Origin: Deinococcus aerius
GTDB lineage: Bacteria; Deinococcota; Deinococci; Deinococcales; Deinococcaceae
Length of the DNA: 64,000 nucleotides
Direction of reading: 5' to 3'
Assembly (NCBI RefSeq): GCF_002897375.1
Contig: NZ_BFAG01000002.1
Location: forward strand, 308,501-372,500
Below the pieces are notes generated by a model, which had not been told where the DNA came from, did not search any database, and was given only the letters and a program-made list of their open reading frames with translations. This document shows positions 22,731 to 31,872 of the stretch, piece by piece (positions within the stretch are counted from its first letter, which is position 1; each line of letters begins with the position of its first letter). A program made the translations under genes and the position numbers.

Positions 22731-25559
22731 CTAGAACTCTTTGGGAGCCCGGTGTTTCTCCAGGGTCTGCCACAACGATGGGCCGTCCTCGTCTTCCGCC
22801 CCCAGGGTCTCGTGCGGGAACCGGTCGGCTTCCTGCTCGGCTTCCTGCCCGCGCGTCTCTTCCTCCTCGTTCGTCCAGGTCCTGTCCACCAGGCGTTTCT
22901 TCTTGGTCTTGCGCAGACCCGGTCGGCGGCCTTCGGCCTCGGAACCCCGGGTCTCCTGCGGGTCCGCTTCCTGCGCGCCTTCAGGATGGCGAGCTTCCTC
23001 CTCGTCCCTCGTCCAGGGCTTGCTGGTGGGTCGCTTCCTCACGGCCTGACTTGGTGCAGGGCGAGTGTCTTCCGCTCCAGCAGGAGCTGCGTCCTGCTCG
23101 TGGGCCTTCACCCGGGCGTCTTGCAGTGCGTTCCAGAAGCCCGAAGGGTCCTGGCGGTCAATCAGGATGTACTGACTCTTGCCGATGCGTTTGCTGAGCA
23201 CCTCCGGCGCCGCCCCGAACAGGTCGCGGCACGGGAGGAAGCGCAGGTACACCCGCTCGCCCTCCAGGATCGCCTGGACCTCCGGGCGTTCGTCCGACCC
23301 CAGCGCCTCGCGGGCCTCGTGACCTTCAACCATAGACCCGTTCTGCTCCAGCCACAGGTCGAGGGCGCCGAAGGTCGCCTGCTTGTTCAGCCGCAGGCGC
23401 AGGTCGCGGCTCAGCAGCGCCAGCCCCTCGGGCTTGAGGCGCAACTCGTCGGAGTCCGCCCTGCCGGTCCAGCCACGGGAATAGAAGCCCTGCAGGGTGC
23501 GCCCCTCCTTCAGGGCCTCCGGCAGGTCCGCGGTGCGGACGTACAGTCGCTCGCGGTCACTCGCGCTGAAGCGGACCCGGGCGCCGCTCTCCAACACCCC
23601 GTTCACCCAGGTCCGGAAGCGTTCGTGCTGCTGGGCGCTGAAGTCCTCCTCCGGCGTGGTGGCCGTGCCGAGCACGCCGGAACGGATGATCTGCTGGGTG
23701 ACGTGGGCCATGTTCTCGCGCCCCGGGTTGACCTGCCGGTAGAGCTCGTGCAGCCGGTTGGGGATGCCCCGTGGAATGTCCGGCCCGTCGAGGAAGGGGT
23801 CCTCGATGGCGGGCATGAAGGTGCGAATGGGGTTGGCTCCGCGGACCTTGATGACCGCCTCCATCGGTCGGAAATGGGGGAATTCCTCGGGAGCGAGCAG
23901 CGGCACCGCGATCTTGCGCAGCCCGATGCTCTGGCGGGTGGTCTCGTCCAGGGAGGTGCCCAGGAAGCGGCGACGGGTGTCGCCCTCACTGATGTCGTAC
24001 ACCGTGGTCTTGCCGACGTACTGCGAGAAGATCTCGCGCTCCTCGTCGTCCACCGCGAGCGGGAAAAAGATCTTGCGGCCGATCACGTTGGTGGTCAGGG
24101 CCTTGCTGTAGTTGTCGCCGTAGACCACGGCGAGCTGGGCGAGGTTCTGCACCCCGATGTGGTGCGACACGTTGTAGGAACGCAGCACGCCGAGCGAGCG
24201 CATCATGTACGGCAGTTGTCCAAAGGAAGGGAACTCGTCGAGGACGTACGCGGCGTGCCTTTTGAGGACGCCGCCCTGGGCCGCCGCCTCGCGCTGGAGA
24301 TCGCGGTCGATGGAGCGCTTGACGAGCTGGAGGAGCACCACGCCGTCGCCCTCCATCATGTACTCCTGCTGGATGCCGATGTAGAGCAGGGTGGGTTCCC
24401 GAAAGGCCGCGCGCACGTCGATGTTCTCGCCCACCAGGCTCTCGGTCGCCCGCGCCACCATCGGGTTGTAGAAGATGCGCAGGGCGTTCTTGATGCCCTG
24501 CAGGACCGAGGCGACCTCCTGGTTCCCCTGCGCGAAGATGCCCTTGAGGTTGAGGACCACCTCGCTGTTCTCGTCGAAGGCGGCCTGGTCCTCGAACCAC
24601 TTCTTGAGTTCGTTCGGCGTGAACTGCGCCATGCGCAGCAACTCACGGAAGTTGGGCGTGTCACTCCTGGCGAGGTACAGCAGGAAGGCGGCGAGCACCC
24701 CCCGGTCCCGGTCCCGGTAGTGCTTGCCGGGCTCCTGGCCGTACTCCGGCGGTGGCATGATGGTGGTCGCCATTCTCAGGGCGCTGGCATAGTCCTCGAT
24801 GCTGTCGAGCAGGGGCAGACGCATCGTGTTGAGGCTGAACGGGGTGAACATCATCACCCTGCGGCGCCGTCTGGCCCAGTACCCGATCATGTCGAAGAAG
24901 CCCGAGTCGGGCTGTGGGTATTTCAGGTCGAAGACGATCACCGTGAAGCCCAGGTGGGCGGCCAGCATGATCAGCGGTCTGAAGTAGCCGCGGGTCTTGC
25001 CCGCCCCCACCCCCCCGAGCACCAGGACGTTCTCGGCGAGCGCCGCCATGCGCACGTACAGCGGGAAGGTCTTGCGGTACTCGATCTTGCCCTCGCGGCC
25101 CACGCTGAGCAGGTGGCCGAGGTACCCGAGCAGCTTGTTCTCCGGCCTCATCGGGTCGTGCGTCCGGTACTGGTTCAGGCCCTGATCGTCGGCCTGGGCC
25201 CACCAGGCGAGGCCGGGGTCCTTGGTAGGGTACGTGCGCGGCCGGGCCTTGAAGCCGTAGATGACCAGTCCCACGGCGGGAGGCGCCAGCGACCACAGCG
25301 GGAAGAGGCGGGCGAAGCCCTGCTGGAACGCCGCGTTGCAGGCCTGGCTCAGGGTGCAGTCGAGCACGAACGTCTGGCTGTGCAGGGCCGCCGGCCAGCC
25401 TTTGTCGACCATCACTTGGGAGACCTGCCCTGCCGTGTGCACGGCGAAGGAACCGGGGACGAGGAGCGTGGCGAGAAACAGCAGCAGCCAGCCGACCGGG
25501 AAGGTGCGGACCCCCTGACTCTGCTGAACGGTGCCCGCCGGGGCAGACGCGTGGGACAA
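22731..25559 (-). CDS. virD4: VirD4/TraG-type conjugative coupling protein
   Basis: 942 residues. Two N-terminal membrane segments come first, then Walker A at about residue 181 (VLGGVGAGKTRGY) and Walker B at about 436 (YVLDEFPSFGQLPYM). A C-terminal Glu/Arg-rich region follows. Type IV coupling proteins are inner-membrane ATPases that deliver the relaxase-DNA complex to the channel. The last 105 residues hold two related repeats (near TSKPWTRDEEE and VDRTWTNEEE), unusual for the family. The start is a TTG with AAAGGAG 9 nt upstream. It closes the virB2-B6 operon. Confidence 0.9.
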   Translation of the reverse strand: MSHASAPAGTVQQSQGVRTFPVGWLLLFLATLLVPGSFAVHTAGQVSQVMVDKGWPAALHSQTFVLDCTLSQACNAAFQQGFARLFPLWSLAPPAVGLVIYGFKARPRTYPTKDPGLAWWAQADDQGLNQYRTHDPMRPENKLLGYLGHLLSVGREGKIEYRKTFPLYVRMAALAENVLVLGGVGAGKTRGYFRPLIMLAAHLGFTVIVFDLKYPQPDSGFFDMIGYWARRRRRVMMFTPFSLNTMRLPLLDSIEDYASALRMATTIMPPPEYGQEPGKHYRDRDRGVLAAFLLYLARSDTPNFRELLRMAQFTPNELKKWFEDQAAFDENSEVVLNLKGIFAQGNQEVASVLQGIKNALRIFYNPMVARATESLVGENIDVRAAFREPTLLYIGIQQEYMMEGDGVVLLQLVKRSIDRDLQREAAAQGGVLKRHAAYVLDEFPSFGQLPYMMRSLGVLRSYNVSHHIGVQNLAQLAVVYGDNYSKALTTNVIGRKIFFPLAVDDEEREIFSQYVGKTTVYDISEGDTRRRFLGTSLDETTRQSIGLRKIAVPLLAPEEFPHFRPMEAVIKVRGANPIRTFMPAIEDPFLDGPDIPRGIPNRLHELYRQVNPGRENMAHVTQQIIRSGVLGTATTPEEDFSAQQHERFRTWVNGVLESGARVRFSASDRERLYVRTADLPEALKEGRTLQGFYSRGWTGRADSDELRLKPEGLALLSRDLRLRLNKQATFGALDLWLEQNGSMVEGHEAREALGSDERPEVQAILEGERVYLRFLPCRDLFGAAPEVLSKRIGKSQYILIDRQDPSGFWNALQDARVKAHEQDAAPAGAEDTRPAPSQAVRKRPTSKPWTRDEEEARHPEGAQEADPQETRGSEAEGRRPGLRKTKKKRLVDRTWTNEEEETRGQEAEQEADRFPHETLGAEDEDGPSLWQTLEKHRAPKEF

Positions 25560-25637
25560 GGGGGTGGGCTCCTTTCAGGGGACCGGGGAACGACACTGCG
25601 CCCCGGAACTCAGGCAGCGGGGCGCAGGAGGCGGGGT

Positions 25638-27095
25638 TCAGGGCTTCGGGGGAGGCAGGGCACCCCGGACGGGGCGGGTGGTGGCCTGCGCGAGGATCAC
25701 CTTGGGATTGGGGACCGTCACGCCGCTGCCGGGCAGACCGCTTCCTTTGGGCAGTTGCGTGACGGTCACCTTCGGGCCGCCGCTGGCCGGCGGGGCGAGG
25801 GCGGGTGTCTTCTGGGTGCTCGCGTCTGCCGCCGCGCGTGGGCGGCGTTCCCTGGGACGCTTGCCAAAGTCGGTGAACACACCGCTCGACTCCCCACCGC
25901 CCAGACCGCCGAGGATGCGCTCGACGGTGGCGGGGATGCGCCGCAACTGCGAGACCGCGACGGAAAAGGCCACGATGATGGCGAAGATCGCGACGCCCAC
26001 GCCCATGAAGGCGCTCTCCAGGCCCTGTGTGAAGCCGTCGATGACCGCGCCGATCCCCTCCACCGCTCGGCAGGCCACGAAGAGGACGCCGCTGCAACTG
26101 TCCAGCCGCTGCTTGACCTCAGTCAACATCTGCGTGCCGATCTCGATGTTGTACTGCAGATTGGCGTTCAGGCTCTGCACCGGGCTGGTGAGCATGGTGG
26201 TCATTAAGACCCCCATGAAGACCGGAATGATCAGGATGCTGACGACGTTGGACAGCCAGATCACGCCGACCGTCTGGAGAAACTGCCGTGACCCGAGGGT
26301 CGTCAGGGCCAACACGATGGGCAGGGCCAGCACGCTGATCACCACCATCATGCCGCTGCTGTACACCAGGATCGCGAACACGCTGAAGATGCCCAACGTG
26401 AGGAAGTACGCCGCCGAGTAGGCCGACTTCGGAAGGGGTGACTTGATGTTGCCGCCGCCGCCCACGGTTTTCTGCATCTCCTGGTAGGCCGTCTCCAGCG
26501 TATTGGGGTCCGCCTTGGTCCCGAAGAGGGCCTTCTGCGTGGCGATGGCCTGGATGTCCATGCTAATCGCGACGTAGTTGGAAATCTTCTCGTCCAGCTC
26601 CTTCGTCTTGGCGAGGATGCGCTGGTCCAGCATGGCCTGACCGACCCGCGCGCTTCCAACGTAGGCCGTCTGCCAGGCGCCCATCGCCCAGTCCGCCGCA
26701 ACCCAGCCGATGCCGCTTTTCGTGGTGTAGGCGTTCGCCGCGGTAAAGGCCACGAAGCCCAGGGCCAGCGCGCGCAGGAATGGCGTGGCCGTTCCGCGGC
26801 CGACGGAGGTCAGGAGCGCCCACAGGACGCTGGCGACCACGATGAACTTGGCGATGGCCGCCGTAACCGTGAACAGGTTGACGTCATTGATGTCCTTGAT
26901 GCTCGCCTGGAGCCAGCACCCGGGATCGGGCACGAACGTCTCCAGGTTGACGCGGCTTCCCCCTTGAGCCGGTGCGTTGCGCTCCAGCATGGTCTGACAG
27001 ATGGGGCTGAGGCCCCCCGCTCCGGGATCGCTTTCGGCCAGGGCGGGCGCCCCCAGGGTGAACAGCAGCGCGAGGACGCACCACAAGCGCCGCAT
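25638..27095 (-). CDS. VirB6/TrbL-like polytopic membrane protein
   Basis: 485 residues with a signal-like N-terminus and at least six hydrophobic segments, for example FIVVASVLWALLTSVGRG, ALALGFVAFTAANAY, AILVYSSGMMVVISVLALPI and SAFMGVGVAIFAIIVAFSVA. A Pro/Lys-rich cytoplasmic tail follows. This is the VirB6/TrbL profile, the channel core of conjugation systems. The ATG overlaps the stop of the VirB5-like gene (TGATG) and has GGGAGGG upstream; an in-frame GTG is one codon earlier. Confidence 0.75.
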   Translation of the reverse strand: MRRLWCVLALLFTLGAPALAESDPGAGGLSPICQTMLERNAPAQGGSRVNLETFVPDPGCWLQASIKDINDVNLFTVTAAIAKFIVVASVLWALLTSVGRGTATPFLRALALGFVAFTAANAYTTKSGIGWVAADWAMGAWQTAYVGSARVGQAMLDQRILAKTKELDEKISNYVAISMDIQAIATQKALFGTKADPNTLETAYQEMQKTVGGGGNIKSPLPKSAYSAAYFLTLGIFSVFAILVYSSGMMVVISVLALPIVLALTTLGSRQFLQTVGVIWLSNVVSILIIPVFMGVLMTTMLTSPVQSLNANLQYNIEIGTQMLTEVKQRLDSCSGVLFVACRAVEGIGAVIDGFTQGLESAFMGVGVAIFAIIVAFSVAVSQLRRIPATVERILGGLGGGESSGVFTDFGKRPRERRPRAAADASTQKTPALAPPASGGPKVTVTQLPKGSGLPGSGVTVPNPKVILAQATTRPVRGALPPPKP

Positions 27096-28168
27096 CACGG
27101 CCCTCCCAGCAGGTCGACTCCACGCAGGCTTGCGCCGCTCACGGCACTGCCCATGCCATCCGTGAGGTTGCGGCTGTAGTTGCGCAGGCGCTGGGCCTCA
27201 CGCCTGGCCTGCTGCCGCTGCGCTTCCATCATTCGCGCGATGGCGTTCGCCTTGTCGAGCCGCGAACGCTGCATCTCCTCCAGCATCTGTCCGAGCGTCT
27301 CGGCCTGCGCCACCTGAATTTTCGTCTGGTTGGCCAGCGCGGCCGTGAGCGCGGCGCTGTTCAGGGCGCTGACCCGCAGCGATTCCAGCGAGGCCGAACC
27401 CACCATCCGGCTGATGTCCTCGATCTTCTTGTTGTCCTTGAGCGCCTGGGCCGCCCCCTGCGAGTAGTCCAGCGCGTCCAGCGCCCGGTCCTGGGCCTCC
27501 TTGGTCAGGCTCTGCGTGTTGCTCTGGGCCTCGGCGTTGTCGGCGTTCCGCTGAACCCTGGCCTTGAGATCCTGAAGTCCCGCGGCCTGCTCGCGCACCG
27601 CGACGGCCTCAGCAGGTGTCATCACCGTACGTAGGCGACCCAGCACCTCACGCTGCTGGTCGGTGAGGGCATCGATGGCCGCCCGAGCCACGCCCTGCGG
27701 GTCCTGCTGGTACTGGCCCTGGCTGAAGACCTGGTTCACACCCGCCAGACGCATGACGCTGTTCGCGCTGGCGACGAAGTCCGTGTAGTTGTTCGGGCGG
27801 ATGATGTTCTTCGCCGTGTCCTGAATCTGCCGCGCGGCCGTCAACCACTTCTGGACCTGCTGGATCTGCCCGAGGAGCGGGCCGAGGTTCGACCCTCCAC
27901 CCAGGCCGATCAGGTCCAGCAACTGACTCAAGCCGGGAATCTGCCCGAGCAGCGTGTCCAGGCCCGGAATCACCTTCAAGATGTCCGTGAGCGGGCCGAG
28001 GCCCGCGAGAAAGTTGAGACCCGGGATCATGCCGATCAGGCTCATCAGGCCGCCCGACTGGAGAAGGTCGGTGAGGCTCCCCAGGTCCTGGGCATGAGCC
28101 GTTGACGGCAGGGCGAGGCTGAGCGCAACGCCGAGGGTCAAGAACCGGCGAAAGGGTGCCCGGGTCAC
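27095..28168 (-). CDS. Secreted helical VirB5/TrbJ-like protein
   Basis: 357 residues. A clear signal peptide (RRFLTLGVALSLALPSTAHA) leads into a Leu/Gly-rich stretch with repeated IPGL elements. Long amphipathic helices follow (NAEAQSNTQSLTKEAQDRAL, then QMLEEMQRSRLDKANAIARM). Position between VirB4 and VirB6 and the helical profile fit VirB5/TrbJ, the minor pilus or adhesin component. The GTG at 28168 is chosen because GGGGAGG lies 6 nt before it and it starts directly with the signal peptide. An ATG at 28285 overlapping the virB4 stop is the alternative. Confidence 0.65.
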   Translation of the reverse strand: MTRAPFRRFLTLGVALSLALPSTAHAQDLGSLTDLLQSGGLMSLIGMIPGLNFLAGLGPLTDILKVIPGLDTLLGQIPGLSQLLDLIGLGGGSNLGPLLGQIQQVQKWLTAARQIQDTAKNIIRPNNYTDFVASANSVMRLAGVNQVFSQGQYQQDPQGVARAAIDALTDQQREVLGRLRTVMTPAEAVAVREQAAGLQDLKARVQRNADNAEAQSNTQSLTKEAQDRALDALDYSQGAAQALKDNKKIEDISRMVGSASLESLRVSALNSAALTAALANQTKIQVAQAETLGQMLEEMQRSRLDKANAIARMMEAQRQQARREAQRLRNYSRNLTDGMGSAVSGASLRGVDLLGGP

Positions 28169-28281
28169 CGGCGGCCTCCCCGCGGGGAAGTCCGTGCTCC
28201 GGGCAGGGGTCCCTGCAAGCTGCCTTTCCTGGAGGAGGGCTTCGCTCTCGGAACCGGACACGTGAGGGGTGGCGGAAGTGT

Positions 28282-30939
28282 TCATGCGACTTTCCTCCTG
28301 GTCCGGATTTCTGCGGCGAGTTGCAAGATGGCCTCGGTGCGTCCACCGAGCCGTTGGGTGTACGTCTGCCGCCTGGTCTTCTCCTCGTCCTGGGTGGTCA
28401 CCGTCCAGAGCTTTTCCGGGCTCATCCAGAGCTGCACCACGTCCCCGACATGCACGTTGTCGGCGACTTTTTGCAGCACGAGGTACTCGCCCATCACGCC
28501 GGGCCGCAACGTCAAGGAGGCAGCGAGTTCGGCGACCTTGTCCGACAGATGCATGACCTCCTGAAGCCCCGCGAGCTCGCCCGCGCCCAGGGCGCTCATC
28601 ACCACCCAGGCGCTGTTGTTGATCAGGCCGCCCAATTTCTCGAAGTCCTTCACGTCCTGTGAGGTGCCCACCGGAATCATGCCCAGGCTGCGGCCGGTCT
28701 TGAACCAGCGGTTCACGAGCTGCTCCAGTTCAGGGATGTGGGCCAGCACGCCCAACTCCTCGAAGATGCCGATCTTCGTTCCGGCGGTGCGGGCCGCCTG
28801 CTGGAACATGAACTCGCCGATGAGCAGGATGCCCAGCGCCCGGAGGGTGGGGTCGTTGTACATGCTGGACACGTCGAAGGTCACGCACGAAGCGCCCGAC
28901 TCCACGGTGGTCCAGCCGTCCAGAAACTCGCCCAGGACGCCGCCCTGCCCCGCGAGGTAGGACTGGAACAACGCGGTGAGACTGTCGCGAATCTGGAGGA
29001 AGTGCGGCTTGTCGTGAATGCCTTCGGAGCCGATGCGGCTGAGGGTGCTCAACACCTGCACGAAGTCGCGCAGGCGGCCGCCCATGTACACCTCGCGGTA
29101 CTCGCCGACCTTCTCCGGGTCCGGAACCCGGCGTGACTTGAGCAGGAAGAACTGCTGCAGGGCGGCTTCCAACACCGCCTGATGCAGGCGGTCCGGGACC
29201 AGGTCCAGGGTGCGGAACACCGCGATGATGAAGGCCGTCTTCTCCGGGCCGGGCTGGTCCTCGCCGGGGGTGGGGTCGAAGATGTTGATCCTCACCGGGC
29301 GCCCGTCGGGGAGTCGGGCGGTTGCGCTGATGGAAATTACCTGCCCGCGCAACGACCAGGTGGTCTCCTCATAGTCGTGCTTGGGGTCGAGGATGAAGGC
29401 CCGCACGCCCGGGGGCACCATGCTCAGCAGCAGGTTCATGTTCCACACGCTCTTGCCGCCGCCGGACTGGCCGATCACCATCATCCCGAAGTTCGTCCCG
29501 CCCTTTTTCGGGTTCAGTCCGGTCAGCCCCCCGTGGCGGTTGCGCAGGGGAATCATGGGGTCCAGGGTCCCCATCCAGGGGCTGACCTTGGGGAAGGCGT
29601 CGGCAACGTTGGAACAGTGGCCCTTGACGCGGTGGATGGTGAGCTGCCGTGAGAAGGGCATCACGTCGAAAAAGGTCCGCCGCAACTGCTCATTGCTGAT
29701 GATGGCGTGCGCCCCCTGCATCAGCGAGTACTCGCTGCGGGTCTTTTCCAGCATCTCCGTGAGTTCCTCGCGCGTGCGGGCATACAGCACCGTCGTGAAG
29801 CCCAGGCGCCAGAAATGCTTTCCCCGGTACTCGGCCTCGTGAATGGCCTCTCGCGCCTTGCGCGCCTTCGCGCTGGTCCCCTCCCCGGCCCGCATGACCA
29901 GGCTGTCGACCATACCCTCGAGTTCCTCCACAGCGGTGTCGAGCCTGGCCTTCTCGGTCCCCTGCTGGAGATGCTCGAAATCCACCATTACGTAGAAGTG
30001 CTTGTTTTGCAGCGCTTCCAGCAGGTTGTCGATGATGTGCACTCCAGTTCCGCTGCCGCCTTTGCCGATGCTGATGGCCCCGATCAGTCGGTCACCCATC
30101 GTGAGGTACCCGGGGTGGTCGGTGCCGATCTCGGTCTCCGCCACCTGGTAGCGGGTGGTCAGGGTGGCGGCCGAGCGGTCCTTTTTCAGGTCGTCCGGGT
30201 CGAAGTCACGGAAGTCCAGTTGGGAGGTGAAGGCCGGCGGATGGGCGGCGGCGAGGTTCCCGTTGAGGTACCTCCAGATCAGCCACTTGACCTCGCGGTT
30301 GCTCATCACTGTGGGGGTCAGGCCCAGCCCCTCCAGCCGGTGCAGGAGGTTGGTGCGCTTCCGGCGAACCAGGGCCATCTGCGCGCGATACTCGGCCTCG
30401 GTGGGTGGCACGTCCTTGGGCCGCTTCGGCACGTTGACGTAAAAGGTCAGGAAGAACCGGGTGACGGTGATCTCCCCGCGCAGCCGAGCACCCCGCAGGT
30501 CCTCGTGCTCGGCCTCCATGATCCGGTGGAGCAGGGGGTCGGGCGTGGTGGCCCGCTGCCCCTGGAGGAAGTACTCCACAAAGGCCTCGGGAGCGGGCAC
30601 GCGCTCGACGATCAGGCGCCCGCCCTCGCCCATCGGGACCGCCTGATTGAGCATCACGCGGATGCCCTCGGAGAGAGCTTGCGCGCGGGCATAGTCCACC
30701 TGTGCGGCGGTCGCCGGCTGGATCTCAAACCCGAACCACAGCCGCTCGCCCCCGCGCAGGAACACGGCACCGTCGTCGGGCTCGGCCCAGGGCAACTGCT
30801 CGATCAGGCTCTTGCCGGAGACCGGCCGCGCAACCCGTGCAGGCTTCCCGCCCTTCGCGGACGACACCCGGGCGGGCTTCTGGACGTGCGCCTCCGGAGA
30901 GGGCCTGCTCAGGAAGTGGGTCAGAACCTTGGAGAGCAT
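28282..30939 (-). CDS. virB4: VirB4-type conjugation ATPase
   Basis: About 885 residues. Walker A GQSGGGKSVWNMNLLL (about residue 490) and a Walker B region IGIFEELGVLAHIPE in the C-terminal ATPase half; the N-terminal half resembles CagE/TrbE domains. VirB4 energises pilus biogenesis and substrate transfer and is the marker protein of type IV systems. An in-frame ATG at 30951 overlaps the VirB3 stop (ATGA). The start at 30939 is preferred because it lies 7 nt beyond the hexamer of a CCAACCTG promoter module. Confidence 0.92.
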   Translation of the reverse strand: MLSKVLTHFLSRPSPEAHVQKPARVSSAKGGKPARVARPVSGKSLIEQLPWAEPDDGAVFLRGGERLWFGFEIQPATAAQVDYARAQALSEGIRVMLNQAVPMGEGGRLIVERVPAPEAFVEYFLQGQRATTPDPLLHRIMEAEHEDLRGARLRGEITVTRFFLTFYVNVPKRPKDVPPTEAEYRAQMALVRRKRTNLLHRLEGLGLTPTVMSNREVKWLIWRYLNGNLAAAHPPAFTSQLDFRDFDPDDLKKDRSAATLTTRYQVAETEIGTDHPGYLTMGDRLIGAISIGKGGSGTGVHIIDNLLEALQNKHFYVMVDFEHLQQGTEKARLDTAVEELEGMVDSLVMRAGEGTSAKARKAREAIHEAEYRGKHFWRLGFTTVLYARTREELTEMLEKTRSEYSLMQGAHAIISNEQLRRTFFDVMPFSRQLTIHRVKGHCSNVADAFPKVSPWMGTLDPMIPLRNRHGGLTGLNPKKGGTNFGMMVIGQSGGGKSVWNMNLLLSMVPPGVRAFILDPKHDYEETTWSLRGQVISISATARLPDGRPVRINIFDPTPGEDQPGPEKTAFIIAVFRTLDLVPDRLHQAVLEAALQQFFLLKSRRVPDPEKVGEYREVYMGGRLRDFVQVLSTLSRIGSEGIHDKPHFLQIRDSLTALFQSYLAGQGGVLGEFLDGWTTVESGASCVTFDVSSMYNDPTLRALGILLIGEFMFQQAARTAGTKIGIFEELGVLAHIPELEQLVNRWFKTGRSLGMIPVGTSQDVKDFEKLGGLINNSAWVVMSALGAGELAGLQEVMHLSDKVAELAASLTLRPGVMGEYLVLQKVADNVHVGDVVQLWMSPEKLWTVTTQDEEKTRRQTYTQRLGGRTEAILQLAAEIRTRRKVA

Positions 30940-30971
30940 GGCGGGCATCATGGGCGCGGCCCAGGTTGGAC
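30940..30971 (-). promoter_or_regulatory. CCAACCTG promoter module, copy 3 (virB4)
   Basis: Minus strand: box GTCCAACCTGGGCC (30971-30958), 5 nt, hexamer CATGAT (30952-30947), 7 nt to the ATG at 30939. It overlaps the last codons of the virB3-like gene, so coding constraint (VQPGPRP) is an alternative explanation for this copy. Confidence 0.45.
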
Positions 30972-31328
30972 GGCGCTCCTCACCCTGCGCCGGGGCTTGA
31001 CATACAGCGGCAGGGGTGTGGGGTCATTGGTGATTTCCAGGTTCTGTGGATTGAAGAGGTAGTAGTCGCTCAGGCCCTGGAAATAGCCCCTGGGGAGCGT
31101 CTCGCTCCACCTCCGAACCCTCGGGATCAGCACGAACCACCAGAACAGGGCAGTGCCCACCAGCGGCGCAAGCTGGACGACGCCTGCGGCGCCCTGGAGG
31201 TACGGCCTGCTGAAATGGTCCACGACCTGGTAGAGGACAAAGGCCACGAACACCGTCAAAAACAGGGCGTTGCGGCTCATGCCCAACCGTTCAAACTGCA
31301 GGTCGTCGAGTTGCGGCCAGTTGTTCAC
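30948..31328 (-). CDS. VirB3/TrbD-like membrane protein
   Basis: 126 residues, with two hydrophobic segments (ALFLTVFVAFVLYQVV and VVQLAPLVGTALFWWFVLIP) near the middle and a basic C-terminus. Its size, topology and place directly before virB4 match VirB3. It starts at GTG with CAGGAG 9 nt upstream. Confidence 0.75.
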   Translation of the reverse strand: MNNWPQLDDLQFERLGMSRNALFLTVFVAFVLYQVVDHFSRPYLQGAAGVVQLAPLVGTALFWWFVLIPRVRRWSETLPRGYFQGLSDYYLFNPQNLEITNDPTPLPLYVKPRRRVRSAVQPGPRP

Positions 31329-31396
31329 GGGAGGTCTCCTGAGAAAAAGGCCCCCGGCTGCACAGGCGTGGGGCCAGGTGGGGAAGTGAGGGAGGA

Positions 31397-31741
31397 TCAG
31401 CAGTTCATGCCGAAGGTGTTCATGATGGCCGTGAATTTGCTCAGCACCAGGAAGCCGATGATGCCAGCGAGGATCTGGCCGACCCCGTCCTTGCGGGTGG
31501 GAAGGAACTTGACGATGCCCCAGAGCAAAATGGCCGCACAGAACACCTTCGCGGCGACGCTGGTCTCAACGCTCTTCACGAAGGTGCAGCCCTTGCTGGT
31601 GACGTTGCCGCCGAGCGCGGTGTCGATGGTCTGCGCCGCGGCCTGATTCAGCAGCAGGAACAGCAGGAACAGCCCGAGGCTGAAGACGAGTTCCCGGAGA
31701 CCCGGGATGTACGGGCGAATGGCGTGCAGGGCGGTTTTCAT
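31397..31741 (-). CDS. VirB2/TrbC-like pilin
   Basis: 114 residues. A signal-like first segment (LVFSLGLFLLFLLLNQAAAQ) is followed by two hydrophobic helices (VAAKVFCAAILLWGIVKFL and VGQILAGIIGFLVLSKF), with Cys residues before and after. This is the profile of conjugative pilin. The ATG has AAGGAG 6 nt upstream. It is the first gene of the virB2-B3-B4-B5-B6-D4 run. Confidence 0.75.
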   Translation of the reverse strand: MKTALHAIRPYIPGLRELVFSLGLFLLFLLLNQAAAQTIDTALGGNVTSKGCTFVKSVETSVAAKVFCAAILLWGIVKFLPTRKDGVGQILAGIIGFLVLSKFTAIMNTFGMNC

Positions 31742-31841
31742 ATCCACTCCTTTTCCTCGGAAGCCCACGGTTGACCTCCTGCGGCACATGGTGGGTGCGG
31801 CTCAGGCTGGAAGGAGCCGCCGAGGCGCCCTGCGCTCAGGC

Positions 31842-31872
31842 GTCCAACCTGGGCCGAGGTGAAGATGCGGCC
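31842..31872 (+). promoter_or_regulatory. CCAACCTG promoter module, copy 4 (virB10-like)
   Basis: Box GTCCAACCTGGGCC (31842-31855), 5 nt, hexamer GAAGAT (31861-31866), 6 nt, ATG at 31873. The hexamer is the least typical of the set, but the 14-5-6-6 spacing is exact. Confidence 0.55.

Noticed and set aside
31832..31872. Ribosome binding site GAGGTGA as the normal signal for the VirB10-like start
   Set aside because: It is about 10-13 nt from the ATG, on the long side, and overlaps the promoter module, so leaderless translation was preferred; it remains possible.
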